Shown here: piece by piece, positions 45,380-58,000 of the stretch
Position numbering within the stretch: the stretch's first letter is position 1
How the letters are laid out: the number at the start of each line of letters is the position of its first letter
Assembly (NCBI GenBank): GCA_030998225.1
Contig: JAPYXD010000680.1
Coordinates: forward strand, 2,418,001 to 2,482,000
Reading direction: 5' to 3'
DNA length: 64,000 bases
Source of the DNA: Diplolepis rosae
Taxonomy: Eukaryota; Arthropoda; Insecta; Hymenoptera; Diplolepididae
Made by a program: the position numbers and the translations under genes
The notes under the pieces: model-generated
The model's database searches: none
Seen by the model: the letters and a program-made list of their open reading frames with translations, nothing else
Told to the model about the DNA's origin: nothing

Positions 45380-45730
45380 AGTCTAAGATAAGAATTCAAT
45401 CCGACCTGTTCCGATCTATTTCGGGACATTCCAAAATCTATTTCCATGTCATTTGGCGCAAATTCATACCAATCCGAAACAAGTTTCCAATTCCTAATCC
45501 CCCTCAATCGGTGCATCCACTTCAAATTCAATTTGACCATATTCCAAATAAACTTTTTTCACTTCACAATCCAAACGACCGATCCGACTGAATCCGAGCC
45601 TAATCTGAAATAAACTTTTAATACTCCTTAATTGGAAGGTCTAATCCGAATGAATTCAAACCCAATTCGAAATTAGCTTTTAATATTTTTTAATTACACA
45701 TCCGGGTCAAGTTTTCAATCCTTCTAAATC
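45380..45730. repeat. Degenerate TCCGAA minisatellite, second block
   Basis: AATCCGACCTGTTCCGATC, CCAATCCGAAAC, AATCCGAGCCTAATC and similar, in the same style as 39380-40330. Confidence 0.55.
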
Positions 45731-45759
45731 CGTCAATTTCGATGAGCACTTAGAAAAAA

Positions 45760-46490
45760 GATTTGATTGAATCAAAGAAAATTATTTGTTTGAAAGACTT
45801 TCCTTGATTTAAAAAAATGATTCATTTGAATTAAATAAAAAAAATTTTATTCGAATAAAGTATCTTTGAACCAAATAAAAACTTGTTCAAATCAAATTTC
45901 TGCCTTAAATCAAACAAATTATATATTTGACCATATATCGATGCATTAATTTCTTTGTTTTAGAAGACAAATTTATTTGATTTAAACAAATATTTATTTG
46001 CCCCAGAGATATTCTGTTCAAATTGAACAAATGTTATTTAATTGAAATAAATTTTTCGTTTGAACCTAAAAAAGCCTTTCAAACAAATTATTTTATTTCA
46101 TTCAATCAAATTTTTTTTTCCCAGTGAGATTTAAATCAAATAACTCTCTTTTCAATTTCTTTTTACTATATTGTCAACCGTTTCCAAAATATTTCGATAA
46201 ATTTAAACAATTCAAACTACTTACTTTTCTGAAGGATAAAAGGACATAGATTTCTAAAAGTACTCTCTAAATCTGAATCAGTCAAATTTTCACTGATTGA
46301 ATCAGTGATTTGCCTTTTCACTGATTCATCAGTGAAAAAATATTTTTCACTATTAAATTAGTTAATTTTCACTGAAATAATCAGCGAAATTTGACTGATT
46401 TACAGTAACCTATTTTTAGCTATTTGAATCAGTCAAATTTCACTGATAATCAGTAGATTTTGACTGATTCAAATTTAGAGAGTAGACTTC
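45760..46490. repeat. Short palindromic AT-rich repeats
   Basis: 45760-46130 is a run of TTTGATT/AATCAAA variants. 46255-46490 is built from TTTCACTGATT and AATCAGTCAAATTT, with outer inverted ends ACTCTCTAAATCTGAATC and TTCAAATTTAGAGAGT, a likely MITE; a half copy is at 40510. Confidence 0.6.
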
Positions 46491-46499
46491 GGATTAGGC

Positions 46500-47160
46500 C
46501 GGATTTAGTCCAATGCATTTCTACTTTTTTAAGATTCGTTCTTAATGGAACACCTAATATTTTTAGCTTAAGAAAATCGTAAATGACAATTCGAAATTGC
46601 TCATAAAAAACTCGTTCAAAAATTTAATGTTCAGAAATAAAAACATTTTTAGTTTATCTTCTGAACTTTATTTAAAGAGCTAAAAGGGTACTTAGACACT
46701 GTTTAAATGAATCCACCGTGATTTTTATGTCATTTGATTATTCACCTTGAAATAAAGGGCCATTGGGAAGATTAGGGTATTCACCTGTCTCCCGCGAATC
46801 TATTTTCTTGTACCATTACTTATCGTACAATCGTTTAGAGTGCCGCTCCAGTTCGAGACGTCTCGACGCCTCAAAATGCACTTTCGTATGATCTTTCTTT
46901 ACGAGATCGTAAAAACGCTATCTAGAACGCTCATATACTTAACCACAGTCATCTACTGGGCATTTATGTGCATTTAAAACTGACGTGGGTGTCATTCAAG
47001 TATTTAGATACGTGACGATCCGAATAATTCAAAACTAAATTCCAACTCGCATCACTACAAACTCAAATTCATCTTAACGCCCAAACAAAAGTATAATTCA
47101 AAATTTCAAGAATTCGAAACTGTTCGAACTTTCAAAATACAGAAAACGACCAAATTTTGG
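46500..47160. other. No gene seen
   Basis: AT-rich unique DNA; nothing recognised. Confidence 0.5.
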
Positions 47161-47169
47161 TCCAAATTA

Positions 47170-47945
47170 AGATTAGTTACTGTTATAGAAAAGTTGAAAA
47201 AAATAAAAATTTGATATAACTATTAATTAATAAATAATTTCGACTCAAACTAATTATTTTTAAGAATTTTATTGTTGCCTCTTCCAAAATGCATTGAGAC
47301 TAATTTTTGTTCTATTTCAAAAATTTTATTGATTTTTGGTTTCTACATGTTGGTGTTCAAAATACATAGAATTTTGTTTTCAAAATTTAGGAAATGGTAG
47401 GGAAGATAAACACGGACAGATAGACAACTCTTGGTTTGGAAAATGAAAAAGAGTTCAATTTTAATAACATTTTTCGGAAAATTTTTTTCATTACCAAGAC
47501 TAAAAGTAGTCTCTACGTTCATTTTTCTCTTCTCTAGCATTTCCCAAATTATAAGAACAAAATTTTTTGCATCGTTTGATGCAAATTCCAACATTGAAAA
47601 TTATTCATGTTATTATTCGGATCATTCAAAATTTCAAGAATTCGAAATCGTTCGAACTCTCAAAATGCAAAAAATGACCAAATTTTTTTCGATTTTTTTT
47701 ACCAAATTTTTACTTTCAAAGTACAATAGATGACCAAATTTTGGCCCAAATTTAGTCGTTTATTGTATTTTGGGAGTAGAACAATGGATTTTGGATTTCA
47801 ATAGATTTTGGAAAAGGCAACAATAAACTTCTCAAAAATAATTAGTTTGGGTCGAAATTATTTATTAATTAATAGTTATGTAACATTTCCAATGTTTTCT
47901 TAACCTTTCTTTAACAGTAACTAATCTTAATTTTTATTCAACACT
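47170..47945. repeat. Inverted repeat
   Basis: Left arm about 47170-47295 (TTAAGATTAGTTACTGTTA) pairs with 47790-47942 (TAACAGTAACTAATCTTAA). A third diverged relative covers about 48150-48500. Confidence 0.65.
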
Positions 47946-48499
47946 AATAAAAAAGAAGTTATTTTGTTCATCAAAACATTTTCTAAAATTGTACTCGTTA
48001 AACTTTTTATTAAAAAATAACTTGTTTTATAAGCTACACACTGTACACAATTTGTTTATTCAACAGACAATAAAAAGATTACTTGATAAACAATTTAACA
48101 CATAAAATTTAAAACATCAACATTAGTCCTACAGGGGTAAAAAAAAAAATTAAATATCAATTGACTATTAATAAATAATTTTCATAATTTTTATCTGATT
48201 CAAACTGCAGATGGTTTCTTTTAATCGCAATAATATATTCCACATTTTTAAGGGGATGAGATATTTCCAAAATTAGCAAATTTGATTGGTTTGATTTTTT
48301 TTTAATTTGGGAAATTGTAGACAAGTTAAAAACGGACGTAGATAGACTACATTTGGTTTCGAAAATAAAAAAAAGCTTAATTTCTCAAAATATTTTTTTT
48401 CCTTCATCAAAACCAAAAGTAGTCTAATATCTACGTCCGTTATCATCTGCTCTATTATTCCTCAAATTTTCAGAACAAAATTTTATGTATTTTGGACAC

Positions 48500-49230
48500 A
48501 AACATGTAGAAACTGGACCAAATTGTTCACGTGAACTTTCTACTTTTCTAAAGTATCACATGCCCTTAATTAAATGAAACATGATAAAAGGATATTTATA
48601 ATGAAAAAATTGAGAAAATTGTTAGATTCAATAACTTTCTTTTCCATCTTTCTGTCCAATTCGTCCTCACAGTATATTTTGTTATAAAATTGATTAAAGC
48701 TATCATATTTTTGAAGACTATCATCTTATTCAATTATAAAGAACTCACAAACTCAGTTAAATAAGATAATAAATAACAGTTTATCCTAATTTGCTGTTAA
48801 CTTGGCGCTAAGCTTTGGATCTTAGCAGTAAACTTTACGACTATGTTTTGCATAGGTATTCGGTTTCAAATATCGAGTGAATTCTTAATAAAGGGATACG
48901 CAGAGGCCAGCACCACGTTTAACGTCAATTACCTTTCCCACAATTTTATGCGAACCTTCGAGGGTTATACAGGCATCAAAAGATCAAGCGAAACAAATTC
49001 GTCCTTGTAACACTACGCTTTCAGACATTTCACGGTTTTTTAATAAAAGTTTTAAATTGCTCTTCTCTTTCAGACAAATGAAAGTACGCAACAAAATACT
49101 TTTGGGAAATTTCTTTTAAGCATAACAAACCCGTAAAGTAATTTATAGGGTGAAGGAACCAGTACCAGATGTTGAGTCGTTGGAGTTATTTTTGCAGATT
49201 AAGGCCAACGAATTGAAAACTTCCAACTGG
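48500..49230. other. No gene seen
   Basis: AT-rich unique DNA; nothing recognised. Confidence 0.5.
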
Positions 49231-50270
49231 AAATCTTAGTCGAAAACATAACTGGATCTTCAAACTAGAAATCAAATTGGATTTTCCAGTTGGAAATTTC
49301 GACTGGTATTCCTAACTGGAAAATCCAGCTGAAATCTAAGTGGATTATTCGGCTTAAAATCCCAGCTGGAAGTCCAACTGGAATTTCCAGATGGAAATTG
49401 CGACTGGGTTTTCTAGCTGGAAAATGCAACTTAAATTCAAATGGATTATACGACTTGAAATTTCAGCTGGCATTTCCAGTTGGGAATCCCAGCTGAAAAG
49501 CCAAATAGATTCTCTAGCCGGAATTACCAGCTGAACTTTCGAGGTGGAATTTTAAGACGGGTAATCCAGTTAGATTACAATTGGATTTTCCAGCTGGTAA
49601 TTTCGACTGAGTTTTCTAACTGGAAAATCCAGCAAAAATCTAAGTGGATTATTCGGCCTAAAATCCCAGCTGGAAGTCCAACTGGACTTTCCAGATGGAA
49701 ATTGCGACTAGGTTTTCTAGCTGGAAAATGCAACTTAAATTCAAATGGATTATACGACTTGAAATTTCAGCTGGAATTTCCAGTTGGGAATCCCAGCTGG
49801 AAAGCCAAATAGATTCTCTAGCCGGAATTACCAGCTGAACTTTCGAGGTGGAATTTCAAGACGGGTAATCCAGTTAGATTACAATTGGATTTTCCAGCTG
49901 GTAATTTCGACTGGGTTTCCTTACTGGAAAATCCAGCTGAAATCTAAGTGGATTATTCGACTTAAAATCCCAGCTGGAAGTCCAACTGAACTTTCCAGAT
50001 GGAAATTTGCGACTAGGTTTTCCAGCTGGAAAATGCAACTTAAATTCAAATGGATTATACGACTTGAAATTTCAGCTGGCATTTCCAGTTGGGAATCTCA
50101 ATTGGAAAGACAAATAGATTCTCCAGCTGGAATTGCCAGTTGAACTTTGGAGGTGGAATTTCAAGTCGGGTAATCCAGTTAGATTGCCTTCTGGATTTTC
50201 CAGCTGGGAAGCTCGGTCGAAATTTCCAGCTGGAAAATCCAGTTAGATTCCTAGCTACAATTTCTAGCCA
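49230..50270. repeat. Higher-order minisatellite based on TTCCAGCTGGAA
   Basis: Short subunits of about 17-30 bp around the palindromic CCAGCTGG form a higher-order unit of 304-305 bp (starts of equivalent points at 49480, 49784, 50089), about three copies. All three give long open frames with WKIQLKSKW-type phrases, but 304 is not a multiple of 3, so each unit is read in another frame and it is not a protein. Confidence 0.9.
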
Positions 50271-50279
50271 AAAGATCCA

Positions 50280-51220
50280 ATCATTAGAAAAAATCAGTTT
50301 GGATCAAAATTATTTATATAATAATAGTTATTTAACATTGTGCATTTTTTCCTCAATCTTACTAAACATTTGTAATTTTCATCCAATTCTAATGAACAAT
50401 AGCTCATTTTATTTCTTGGAACATTCTCTACAATTCTGTTCCTTGGATTTTATTCAAAATAATTTGTTTAGGATTCGTCAAATAAACAAATGTTGCACTG
50501 TGTCGAGTTTCTAAGCAAATTATTTTTAATGAATCTCAATGATCAATATTGTTTTTTTTGGGGGATTTATATATTTTCATTCTTTAAAATTGCATGTAAT
50601 AATATTCACCACGACGATATAAGAAATTTTATTGAAATGAGAAGTTCAAGTAAGAACTTTTATTATGCAAATATATCTGAATAGCTATTGAAATCTATAT
50701 CTACTTCAAAATTTCAGGACCTATTCATGTTGTCTCATAGACTTATTGTTAAATATTTCGATTCATTGAATAAACCTTTTTATTCTCTCAGGTTGTGGGT
50801 CTAAGTCCGTTTTTGAAAATACCATCTTCAAGCTCATAAATTTTATTGATTTGATGTTTCTACATGTTGATATACAATATGAATATAATTTTTTCTCTAA
50901 AATTCATGAAAAATACAACCTGAGGGTGTGAGGGGGGGGGTGAAAATTCAAATGGGAAACTCTATTTTTTATTGCAGATTGATCCAAGACAGGAGAGTTA
51001 TAAAGTAATTAATATTTGCCTGGAAGGAAGAAGAAAAATGAATTTTCCTAGTCAGCAAATTAAAAATTCAACAAAGATCATCAGTTTTCTTATTGTTTTA
51101 AAAATAAAATTGCCTTGGTCGTAAGAAAAGGAAACACGAATAATTTAGACTGACTAAGACGTACAATTACTCCCCTCCATCTATATTTGTCAACTCAAAG
51201 TGCCGGACACGTCGGTTTGA
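50280..51220. other. No gene seen
   Basis: AT-rich DNA with a run of nine G near 50932; nothing recognised. Confidence 0.5.
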
Positions 51221-51225
51221 GTGAA

Positions 51226-51226
<1 letters not shown>

Positions 51227-51261
<35 letters not shown>
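51227..51261. repeat. AT microsatellite
   Basis: Uninterrupted TA dinucleotides. Confidence 0.95.
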
Positions 51262-51263
<2 letters not shown>

Positions 51264-51264
51264 T

Positions 51265-51655
51265 TTCTAGCCAAGTCTTCTCAGCCAAAGGGCTTTAGTG
51301 CATCTCTTGTGAAAAACAGTGGAAAGCATATTGGATCCGGCATCTAACCTTCGTTCATGGTCACGAACTCGTTCAGATAGCTCCGAGTGTCAAGAGTTGA
51401 CATTCTGATGGCTAGAAGACATTTTAATCCCTCTAAGTTGATGATCTTTTGCAGATGGCATTCCAGATTAGCTGCTCTAAACTTTGCCAACGTCGAGGAA
51501 TGAAACAGAATTGTAGATTTAAAAATTATTAAACTGACTTGTCTCTTTCACAAAAGGTAAATAAAAAAGTTGACACAGGTAATTAATCCGTTAAAGCCCA
51601 TGGTCAACTCAACAGAGGTAAGGAAACTGACCATAATGGGTTTTTGATAAGGGCA
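51265..51655. other. No gene seen
   Basis: Unique DNA without long frames. Confidence 0.5.
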
Positions 51656-51660
51656 AAAAC

Positions 51661-52302
51661 GAAGTTCACGAAAATTAGGCCTCAGGCAAAAATAGATAAT
51701 TTTGCTTCCATGAATAGCAATATTATTATTGAAGGGCTAATTTGAAAGAGAAAAGATTATTTTCCATGAAAAAAATTTGAAACACAAAAAAATAATTTTA
51801 TTAATAAATTTTATTTTTGCCCAAACTTATTTTCTTATCGCTTCGAGCCAAATTTTAAAAAATGATGCGATTCTTATAAATCACGGTTCATTTTTTTAGG
51901 AAAAAAATTCTCTACAATATGACCGTTTCCTATTTTTGAAATTGAATTAATTATTATCAAATACAGCAATTTTTTTATAAAAATGTTCTTTTGAAAAATT
52001 GTTTTTTCATCATTTCAGCCATTAAAGGATTCATTTTCAAAAATTGGAAACGGGCAAGTTGTAGAGAATCTTTTTCCTAAAAAAATGAACCGTGATTTAT
52101 TAGAATCGCATCATTTTAAAAAATTTGGCTCGATGCGATAAGAAAATAAGTTTAGGCAAAAATAAAATTATTTTTTTGTGTTTCAAATTTTTTTCATGAA
52201 AAATAATCTTTTCTCTTTCAAATTAGCCCTTCAATAATAATATTGCTATTCTTGAAAGCAAAATTATCTATTTTTGCCTGAGGTCTAATTTTCGTGAACG
52301 AA
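51661..52302. repeat. Near-perfect foldback element
   Basis: Arms 51661-51975 and about 51990-52302 are inverted (GAAGTTCACGAAAATTAGGC, and its inverse with TTTTCGTGAACGAAC at the right); almost no spacer. Confidence 0.85.
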
Positions 52303-52309
52303 CTACCTT

Positions 52310-53235
52310 AAGTTGCATCCTAAGATTAATATTTTGCACTCGGATCAAGTATCAACCGTGAGAAATGGCACGTAATGTCTTTAGAACGTTAATACTAGTC
52401 GATTCGGTAATGCGATTACATTACGAAAGCTTTCTGAAGAAAAATCTGTCCCATCTGACAACTTAGTCGTATATTCGACTGGAAGAAAGCAAAAGAAAGA
52501 AAGGAATCTTACATCTTGGCGGAACGCAGTAGATCTCAATCAGAGGACAATTTTTAATGGTTTCCTCCAGTCATGCCATTCTGGCTGATTACCGAAATTA
52601 GTAGCCTTCTTCTCTTTTAGGTTCAGAGACCCAACAAGATAAGCGAAGCTCATCCCTTCATTGAATGAAACTTTGAGTTAAGGAAGAACTCAAATTTAAT
52701 GGACCGGATGTCATTGCGAGACTTATTTCAAGAAAATACCTGTCCATTTTCTGTCGTCTCGGCTAATCCAGACCACCCATATTTTTAACCTTATTGCACC
52801 CTCATAGAAAAAAACAAGGTGCTAAATTTATTGCGTGTAGTTATATAAAGGCGGTAGTTTAATTTTCCGTGGAGGAATTGCTAGGACTGGCGCTAGTCCT
52901 GCAATAAATGCGATGCCAGGCTTGAGCCCGGCTTGGGTCAGTTGAAAAACTTTGCCGTCTGACCAGGCCTAGACCCGGTACTTTCCAATCTACCGGTGTT
53001 TTTGTCGGGCACTATTTATTTTTAATTTGTTAAGAAATTGGATAATAGTAATTTTCCTGGTAAGCAATGGCGGAAAATTTTTTGAACTGATTTTAAAAAG
53101 CTGAATTTGTGTGGGAGCCTGAAACGCGTCATGTCTGAAACTTTGTTGCCATGTCTCCAATACGATTTTTAGTATAGGCGTAGTTTTTTAAAGAATTTCG
53201 TTGTTTTTCAAATTTATTAGAAATAAACTTTGAAG
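52310..53235. other. No gene seen
   Basis: Unique DNA apart from the GGCGCTAG repeat at 52865-52985. Confidence 0.5.
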
Positions 53236-53238
53236 TTA

Positions 53239-53742
53239 CAGTCGGGCTTCTCAATAAGAGCGCTCAAGGGTCTGTAAGGGGAGGAATTTTCGAGAAGTGA
53301 GGTACCCCCACTCTCTATATAAAAGTCCGCTCGCTCGAAACGTAAGCGAGTCTCTTAATAAGAGCGCTTCGACTCTCCTCGATTTATCTCGTTCGTATGG
53401 CGCGTAAGCGTTTATTTCATACGTGTAATTCATAAGTACACAACTTCTGCAGGTAATTACTGAATTTATAACATTAAAAGTCACTCGCATTATTCATGGA
53501 ATATGTTGTGATCATTGAAGCGTTATTAAAAATAGAGAGGAAATATTTTTGAATAACATAACCTCAATGTGTACTTTTTATTATTTTTTTTAAATCGTAG
53601 CTCATATTGAGAAGCCTCGAAATGAATCTGGTATCATTCAAAACAAGCACGGTAGTGGGGGTAATGCTCGATCATGGATTAAGGGAAGCGCTCCTATTGA
53701 GAACGCTCTTATTAAGAACCTTCTTTTTGAGAAGCCCGACTG
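53239..53742. mobile_element. Pogo-like MITE, CAGTCGGGCTTCTCAA ends
   Basis: Inverted ends CAGTCGGGCTTCTCAATAAG and TTGAGAAGCCCGACTG with TA on both sides. No transposase; internal frames are short. Confidence 0.8.
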
Positions 53743-54211
53743 TACAAAGTTTTAGCAAAACTTTTATGGGCTTGAAAAGTTTCCAGCACAAATCCTTCTG
53801 AACAAAAAGACATTAACATTGATAGAAATGGTTCGGAAGTTTTAGCCATTCGGTTAATGGCTGGGAATTTGTAATTGTATCTCTCTCAGGGCCGACTTAA
53901 GAAAATTTGGTGCCCTAGTCAGAATAAATATTTGCACCCCTTCAATCCGGAGATAGATTAATTCATCTCTATATTAAGCAACCTCGAGTTATATCTTCGC
54001 GATGAAATCAAAATATTGTAAGTGAAACTGGTCAAATCAGAAATATAATAAATATTGTTGTAGCAACCAATAATATGGTTAATTCTTTCATATTTATTCA
54101 GTCATAACCAGATAGTCAAAATACCCTCTTACTAATTTTCATATAAATCGGCTAAATAGAAAAACAGTTATCATCCAGAGGGTAAAAAACTTTTTGGGTT
54201 TTTCCGATATA

Positions 54212-54419
54212 CAGTCAAGACTCGTTTATCGAAAGGCTCCAAAACGAGCGAGACTCTTTTATTGCAAAACGAGAGGGGCTCCCGCCACCACAACTATCGG
54301 TAAGGTTACTTTTCAGAGCAAGCAGTGGATTGGTTGCCGCGCCAACCACAGTGTTGCATATACGGCAAAAGTGGGGGTTAGGGGAACGCTCGGGCTTTGC
54401 AATAAACGAGTTTTGACTG
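54212..54419. mobile_element. CAGTCAAGACTCG MITE, member 2
   Basis: CAGTCAAGACTCGTTTAT to ATAAACGAGTTTTGACTG, TA on both sides. Frames on both strands result from the repeat core shared with 12441-12656. Confidence 0.8.
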
Positions 54420-55004
54420 TATATGAGATTAATAAGTTTTAGTCTGTTAGGAACGTATCCTATCTGATACGTGACTAGTAATCCTCCGATAATGTAGGTA
54501 GGGGCAAAAATTTCGAACTCAACCACCTAATTTAGAGTTAATTATCATACTAGGGCCGAGAGTAATTTAATCTATCTCAGATTTTACTACAGAGAATATC
54601 AAAATTTGTTACATTAAAATAAAACAATTAAAAATAAAAACAACAGATTTTACTACAGCTGTGATAAAATGTGATACAGTTGAAAAATTATTCCTACTTT
54701 GCAACTTATTTGAGTAATTTTCCTATCATAAAGTACCTTCGTGTTTGTTAACACTATTTTTATCAATAGTGATCAGTTAAGTAAATCACACAATTGTTAT
54801 GAAATATTTTTAATTGTTCTTTCCAAAAAACAGGTGTAATTTATGACAATTAAGTTTGCCTGTATTCAATAAAATTTTATTTCGGTCAACTTCAACTGTT
54901 TACGTACTACGCAATATGTTTTACTACACATCAGATAAAAACTAGACCTTTTATGATATCCAACAATACATTTTTTAAGCAAGTTTCTTCTGTGGATTCC
55001 AAAA
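54420..55004. other. Upstream region of gene C
   Basis: AT-rich, no repeat recognised. ATG at 55005 is preceded by CCAAAA, a fair insect start context. No clear TATA box. Confidence 0.4.
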
Positions 55005-58000
55005 ATGAAGCTTGTGATTTCTCTGCTACTTTGTGCGTTCTCATTTGCCGCTCACGCAGAAAGTAATTATCATTCTGTCTATACAAATAATAACTACACC
55101 AAAAAAATTATATCTTCTTGATTCAATTTAGTATTTTTTTACACTCAAAATTAATTTTTAGATTATTTTTTGTCGCATATTTTATCGGATAGGAATTCAA
55201 TCCGATACGAACGATATTTTTTTTTGCTGTATACCGAGTTAGTCAAGTCGGTCTCGTTTTGCGTGCGTAAAGTTGATCTTTTGCACACTTAAAATTTTAC
55301 AGAACTATTGTGGGAAAATCAACTTTACGCACGCAAAACGACACTGACAAGGCTAGTTTTTGGTGTACGGAGCAAAAAATAGTATATTTCGTATCAAGTG
55401 CGAAAAGGCGTATTTTAACGCAAGAGCGAGTCAAAATACGTTCCGCACGTGATACGAAAGATATTTTTTGTACGCTGTATACCGATAGTTAGCCACGTCG
55501 GTGTCGTTTTGCGTGCGGAAAGTTGATTCTACCGCACTAGTGGTGTCAAATTTGAGGTTTGTTTTAATTTTCCGCACACTTAAAATTTTGCAGCACTAGT
55601 GCGGGAAATTTCAACTTTCTGCACTAAAAACGACACTGAGAAGGCTAACTTTTGGTGTAGAGAGGACAAAACAGTATATTTCGTATCAAGTGCGAAAAGA
55701 CATATTTTAATGCAAGAGCGAGTCAAAATACGTTCCGCACATGATACGAACGATATTTTTTGTACGCTGTGTACCAATAGTTAGCCGAGTCGGTGTCGTT
55801 TTGCGTGCGGAAAGTTGATTCTCCCGCAAGAGTGCGGTCAAATTTAAGGTTTCTTTTAATTTTCCACACACTTAAAATTTTGCAGCACTAGTGCGGGAAA
55901 ATCAACTTTCTGCACTAAAAACGACACCAAGAAGGCTAACTTTCGGTGTACGGCGGACAAAAAAATGTTTTTTGAATTAAACAAATATGTGCATTGATAT
56001 ACGGTAAAAAAAACGGTTTTTACGAAAGTGTCTGTCTGTCTGTCTGTAGTAGGTCGTGTGCGGCATAACTCTCGATAGAATTTTCAGATTCCATATTCCA
56101 GTTAAATTATACGAGATACGAAAAAACGTTGTGATACAATATTATTTTCTACATAAAGACCTACAAATTTGAATCGTAACAATTTTTCATAAGATGCATA
56201 TTTTTCTTTTTAATTAAAAAAAAAAACTATTGAAAATCCAAAATTCAATTTTTTAACAATAATATGTGAAATACGAAAAAAACGTAAGAATACAAAGTTG
56301 TTCGTTTCAAAAAGATCTACAAATTTTGTCCCACACAGTTTCTGAAAAAACATATATTTTTCGTTTCAATTCCAAAAAATACGATTAAAATTCAAGAATT
56401 CCATTTTTTAGACAAAATATATGAGATACAAAAAAAACGTTTAGATGAAAAATTATTTGCCTAAATGAGGTCTACACATTCTTATTAAGAAATTTCTCGA
56501 TAGGATGTATATTTTATGTTTTGATTTTTAATATTAAAAAAATTCGATTTTTTTCACCAAAATATGTGAGATACGAAATAAGCGTTGTTCTGCAAAATCG
56601 TTTCCTTAAATAAAGTCTACGATTGTTTTTCCTTTTTGAGATATTTGGAAGAAAATAAATAAATTATTTTAATCATGTAATTTATTAAAAAGTTACTGAA
56701 ATGTATACAGAAAATCGAGCGCGAAGCATGAGTGTCATGATAAGAATGTGTTCCTTGGTCGTATAAGTCGCATACGTACATGTGTAATGTGATTAACAAA
56801 CATATTTTCTTTAATTTAAAGAAAAAATTAACTTCGTTTAAGGTAACATTAGTTCGATTTCGTTTGGTGTTTATTATCAATCGATTATATATAATTTTTC
56901 AATTATAATAAAATCCATATAAATTCAATTTGAAAATATAAATAAATATGCGTCATTATTAATCGGGAAAACAAAATTAAATTTGATAATTAAAGAACTA
57001 GATTAGGTCACATTATAATTTATTAATCTTGTTGAAATAGGTTTGTGGGCTTACAACTCGCTTACTTTCAGTATTTTTCAAGACAGGGTGACGCAATATA
57101 ATAATTGTTTGATTCTTATTCGTCTTTACACATAACAATTTTATGTTTTTTGAAGATTAGTAATTTTATCATAGTTTTCTCGTCTTAATGTTTGATAGGA
57201 AATAGATTTTTCTCAGAAATCTCACCACATAAAGATTATAAAATTTATTGATATCAACCAAAAGATTTGTTTGTTCTATTCAACGTTGTTAAGAAAAAAG
57301 ATTTTATACTGGATTAAAGTTCCATGTACAAAATTCTGCTAAGTTTGACTACAAACATTTGAATTCCAAATTAATAACAAGTCATATCCACAAATAAACT
57401 GCATTTCTACACGCAGAGAAAAGATCAGTAAAATTTACAGGAAGTTCGGTACTTATTTGGACAACATGACTTCTCAGTAAATTTTACCAGAAGTTGAGTT
57501 CAATCAAAACATTTTCTGTACGTTTCACTCACCGTCCAGTAAAATCTACTGAATACGAAAAAATCCGAGTTAAGTTGATTGTACTGTACGCTAAGTGAAT
57601 TGTACAGAAAATCTGTTGATTGAACTCAACTTCTTGTAAAATTTACTAAAAAGTCATGTTGTCCAAATAAATACCGAACTTCCTGTAAATTTTACTGATC
57701 TTTTTTCTGCGTGTACTTATATAGAAATTTTGTATGTTTCTAGCGGAGGTGAATTCGACTCTACTAAATGAACTAACTGGGAAAGAAATATCATTTGAGG
57801 AAAGAGAGCATGTGACGGATTGCATAGTTTATTTTCTTGACAGGAACAATAGAACTAAGGGTATCGGAGTTGCTATTAGAAACAACTGGATCATAGTGCA
57901 TTCGGGGGTTATGGGAGAACATATACTTTCCAAGATTCGATTTAGTTACAACCAAAAAATAGCAATGGCAAGAGAATTTCTCAGAGTAAAACGTTTTTCA

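Noticed and set aside
49290..50514. Series of long open frames with WKIQLKSKW-like repeats
   Set aside because: Product of a 304-bp tandem repeat; the unit is not a multiple of three and each unit reads in another frame.
55250..55965. Regular repeats considered as a CRISPR-like array
   Set aside because: Units are 292 bp with internal palindromes, not short repeats with unique spacers, and the genome is eukaryotic.
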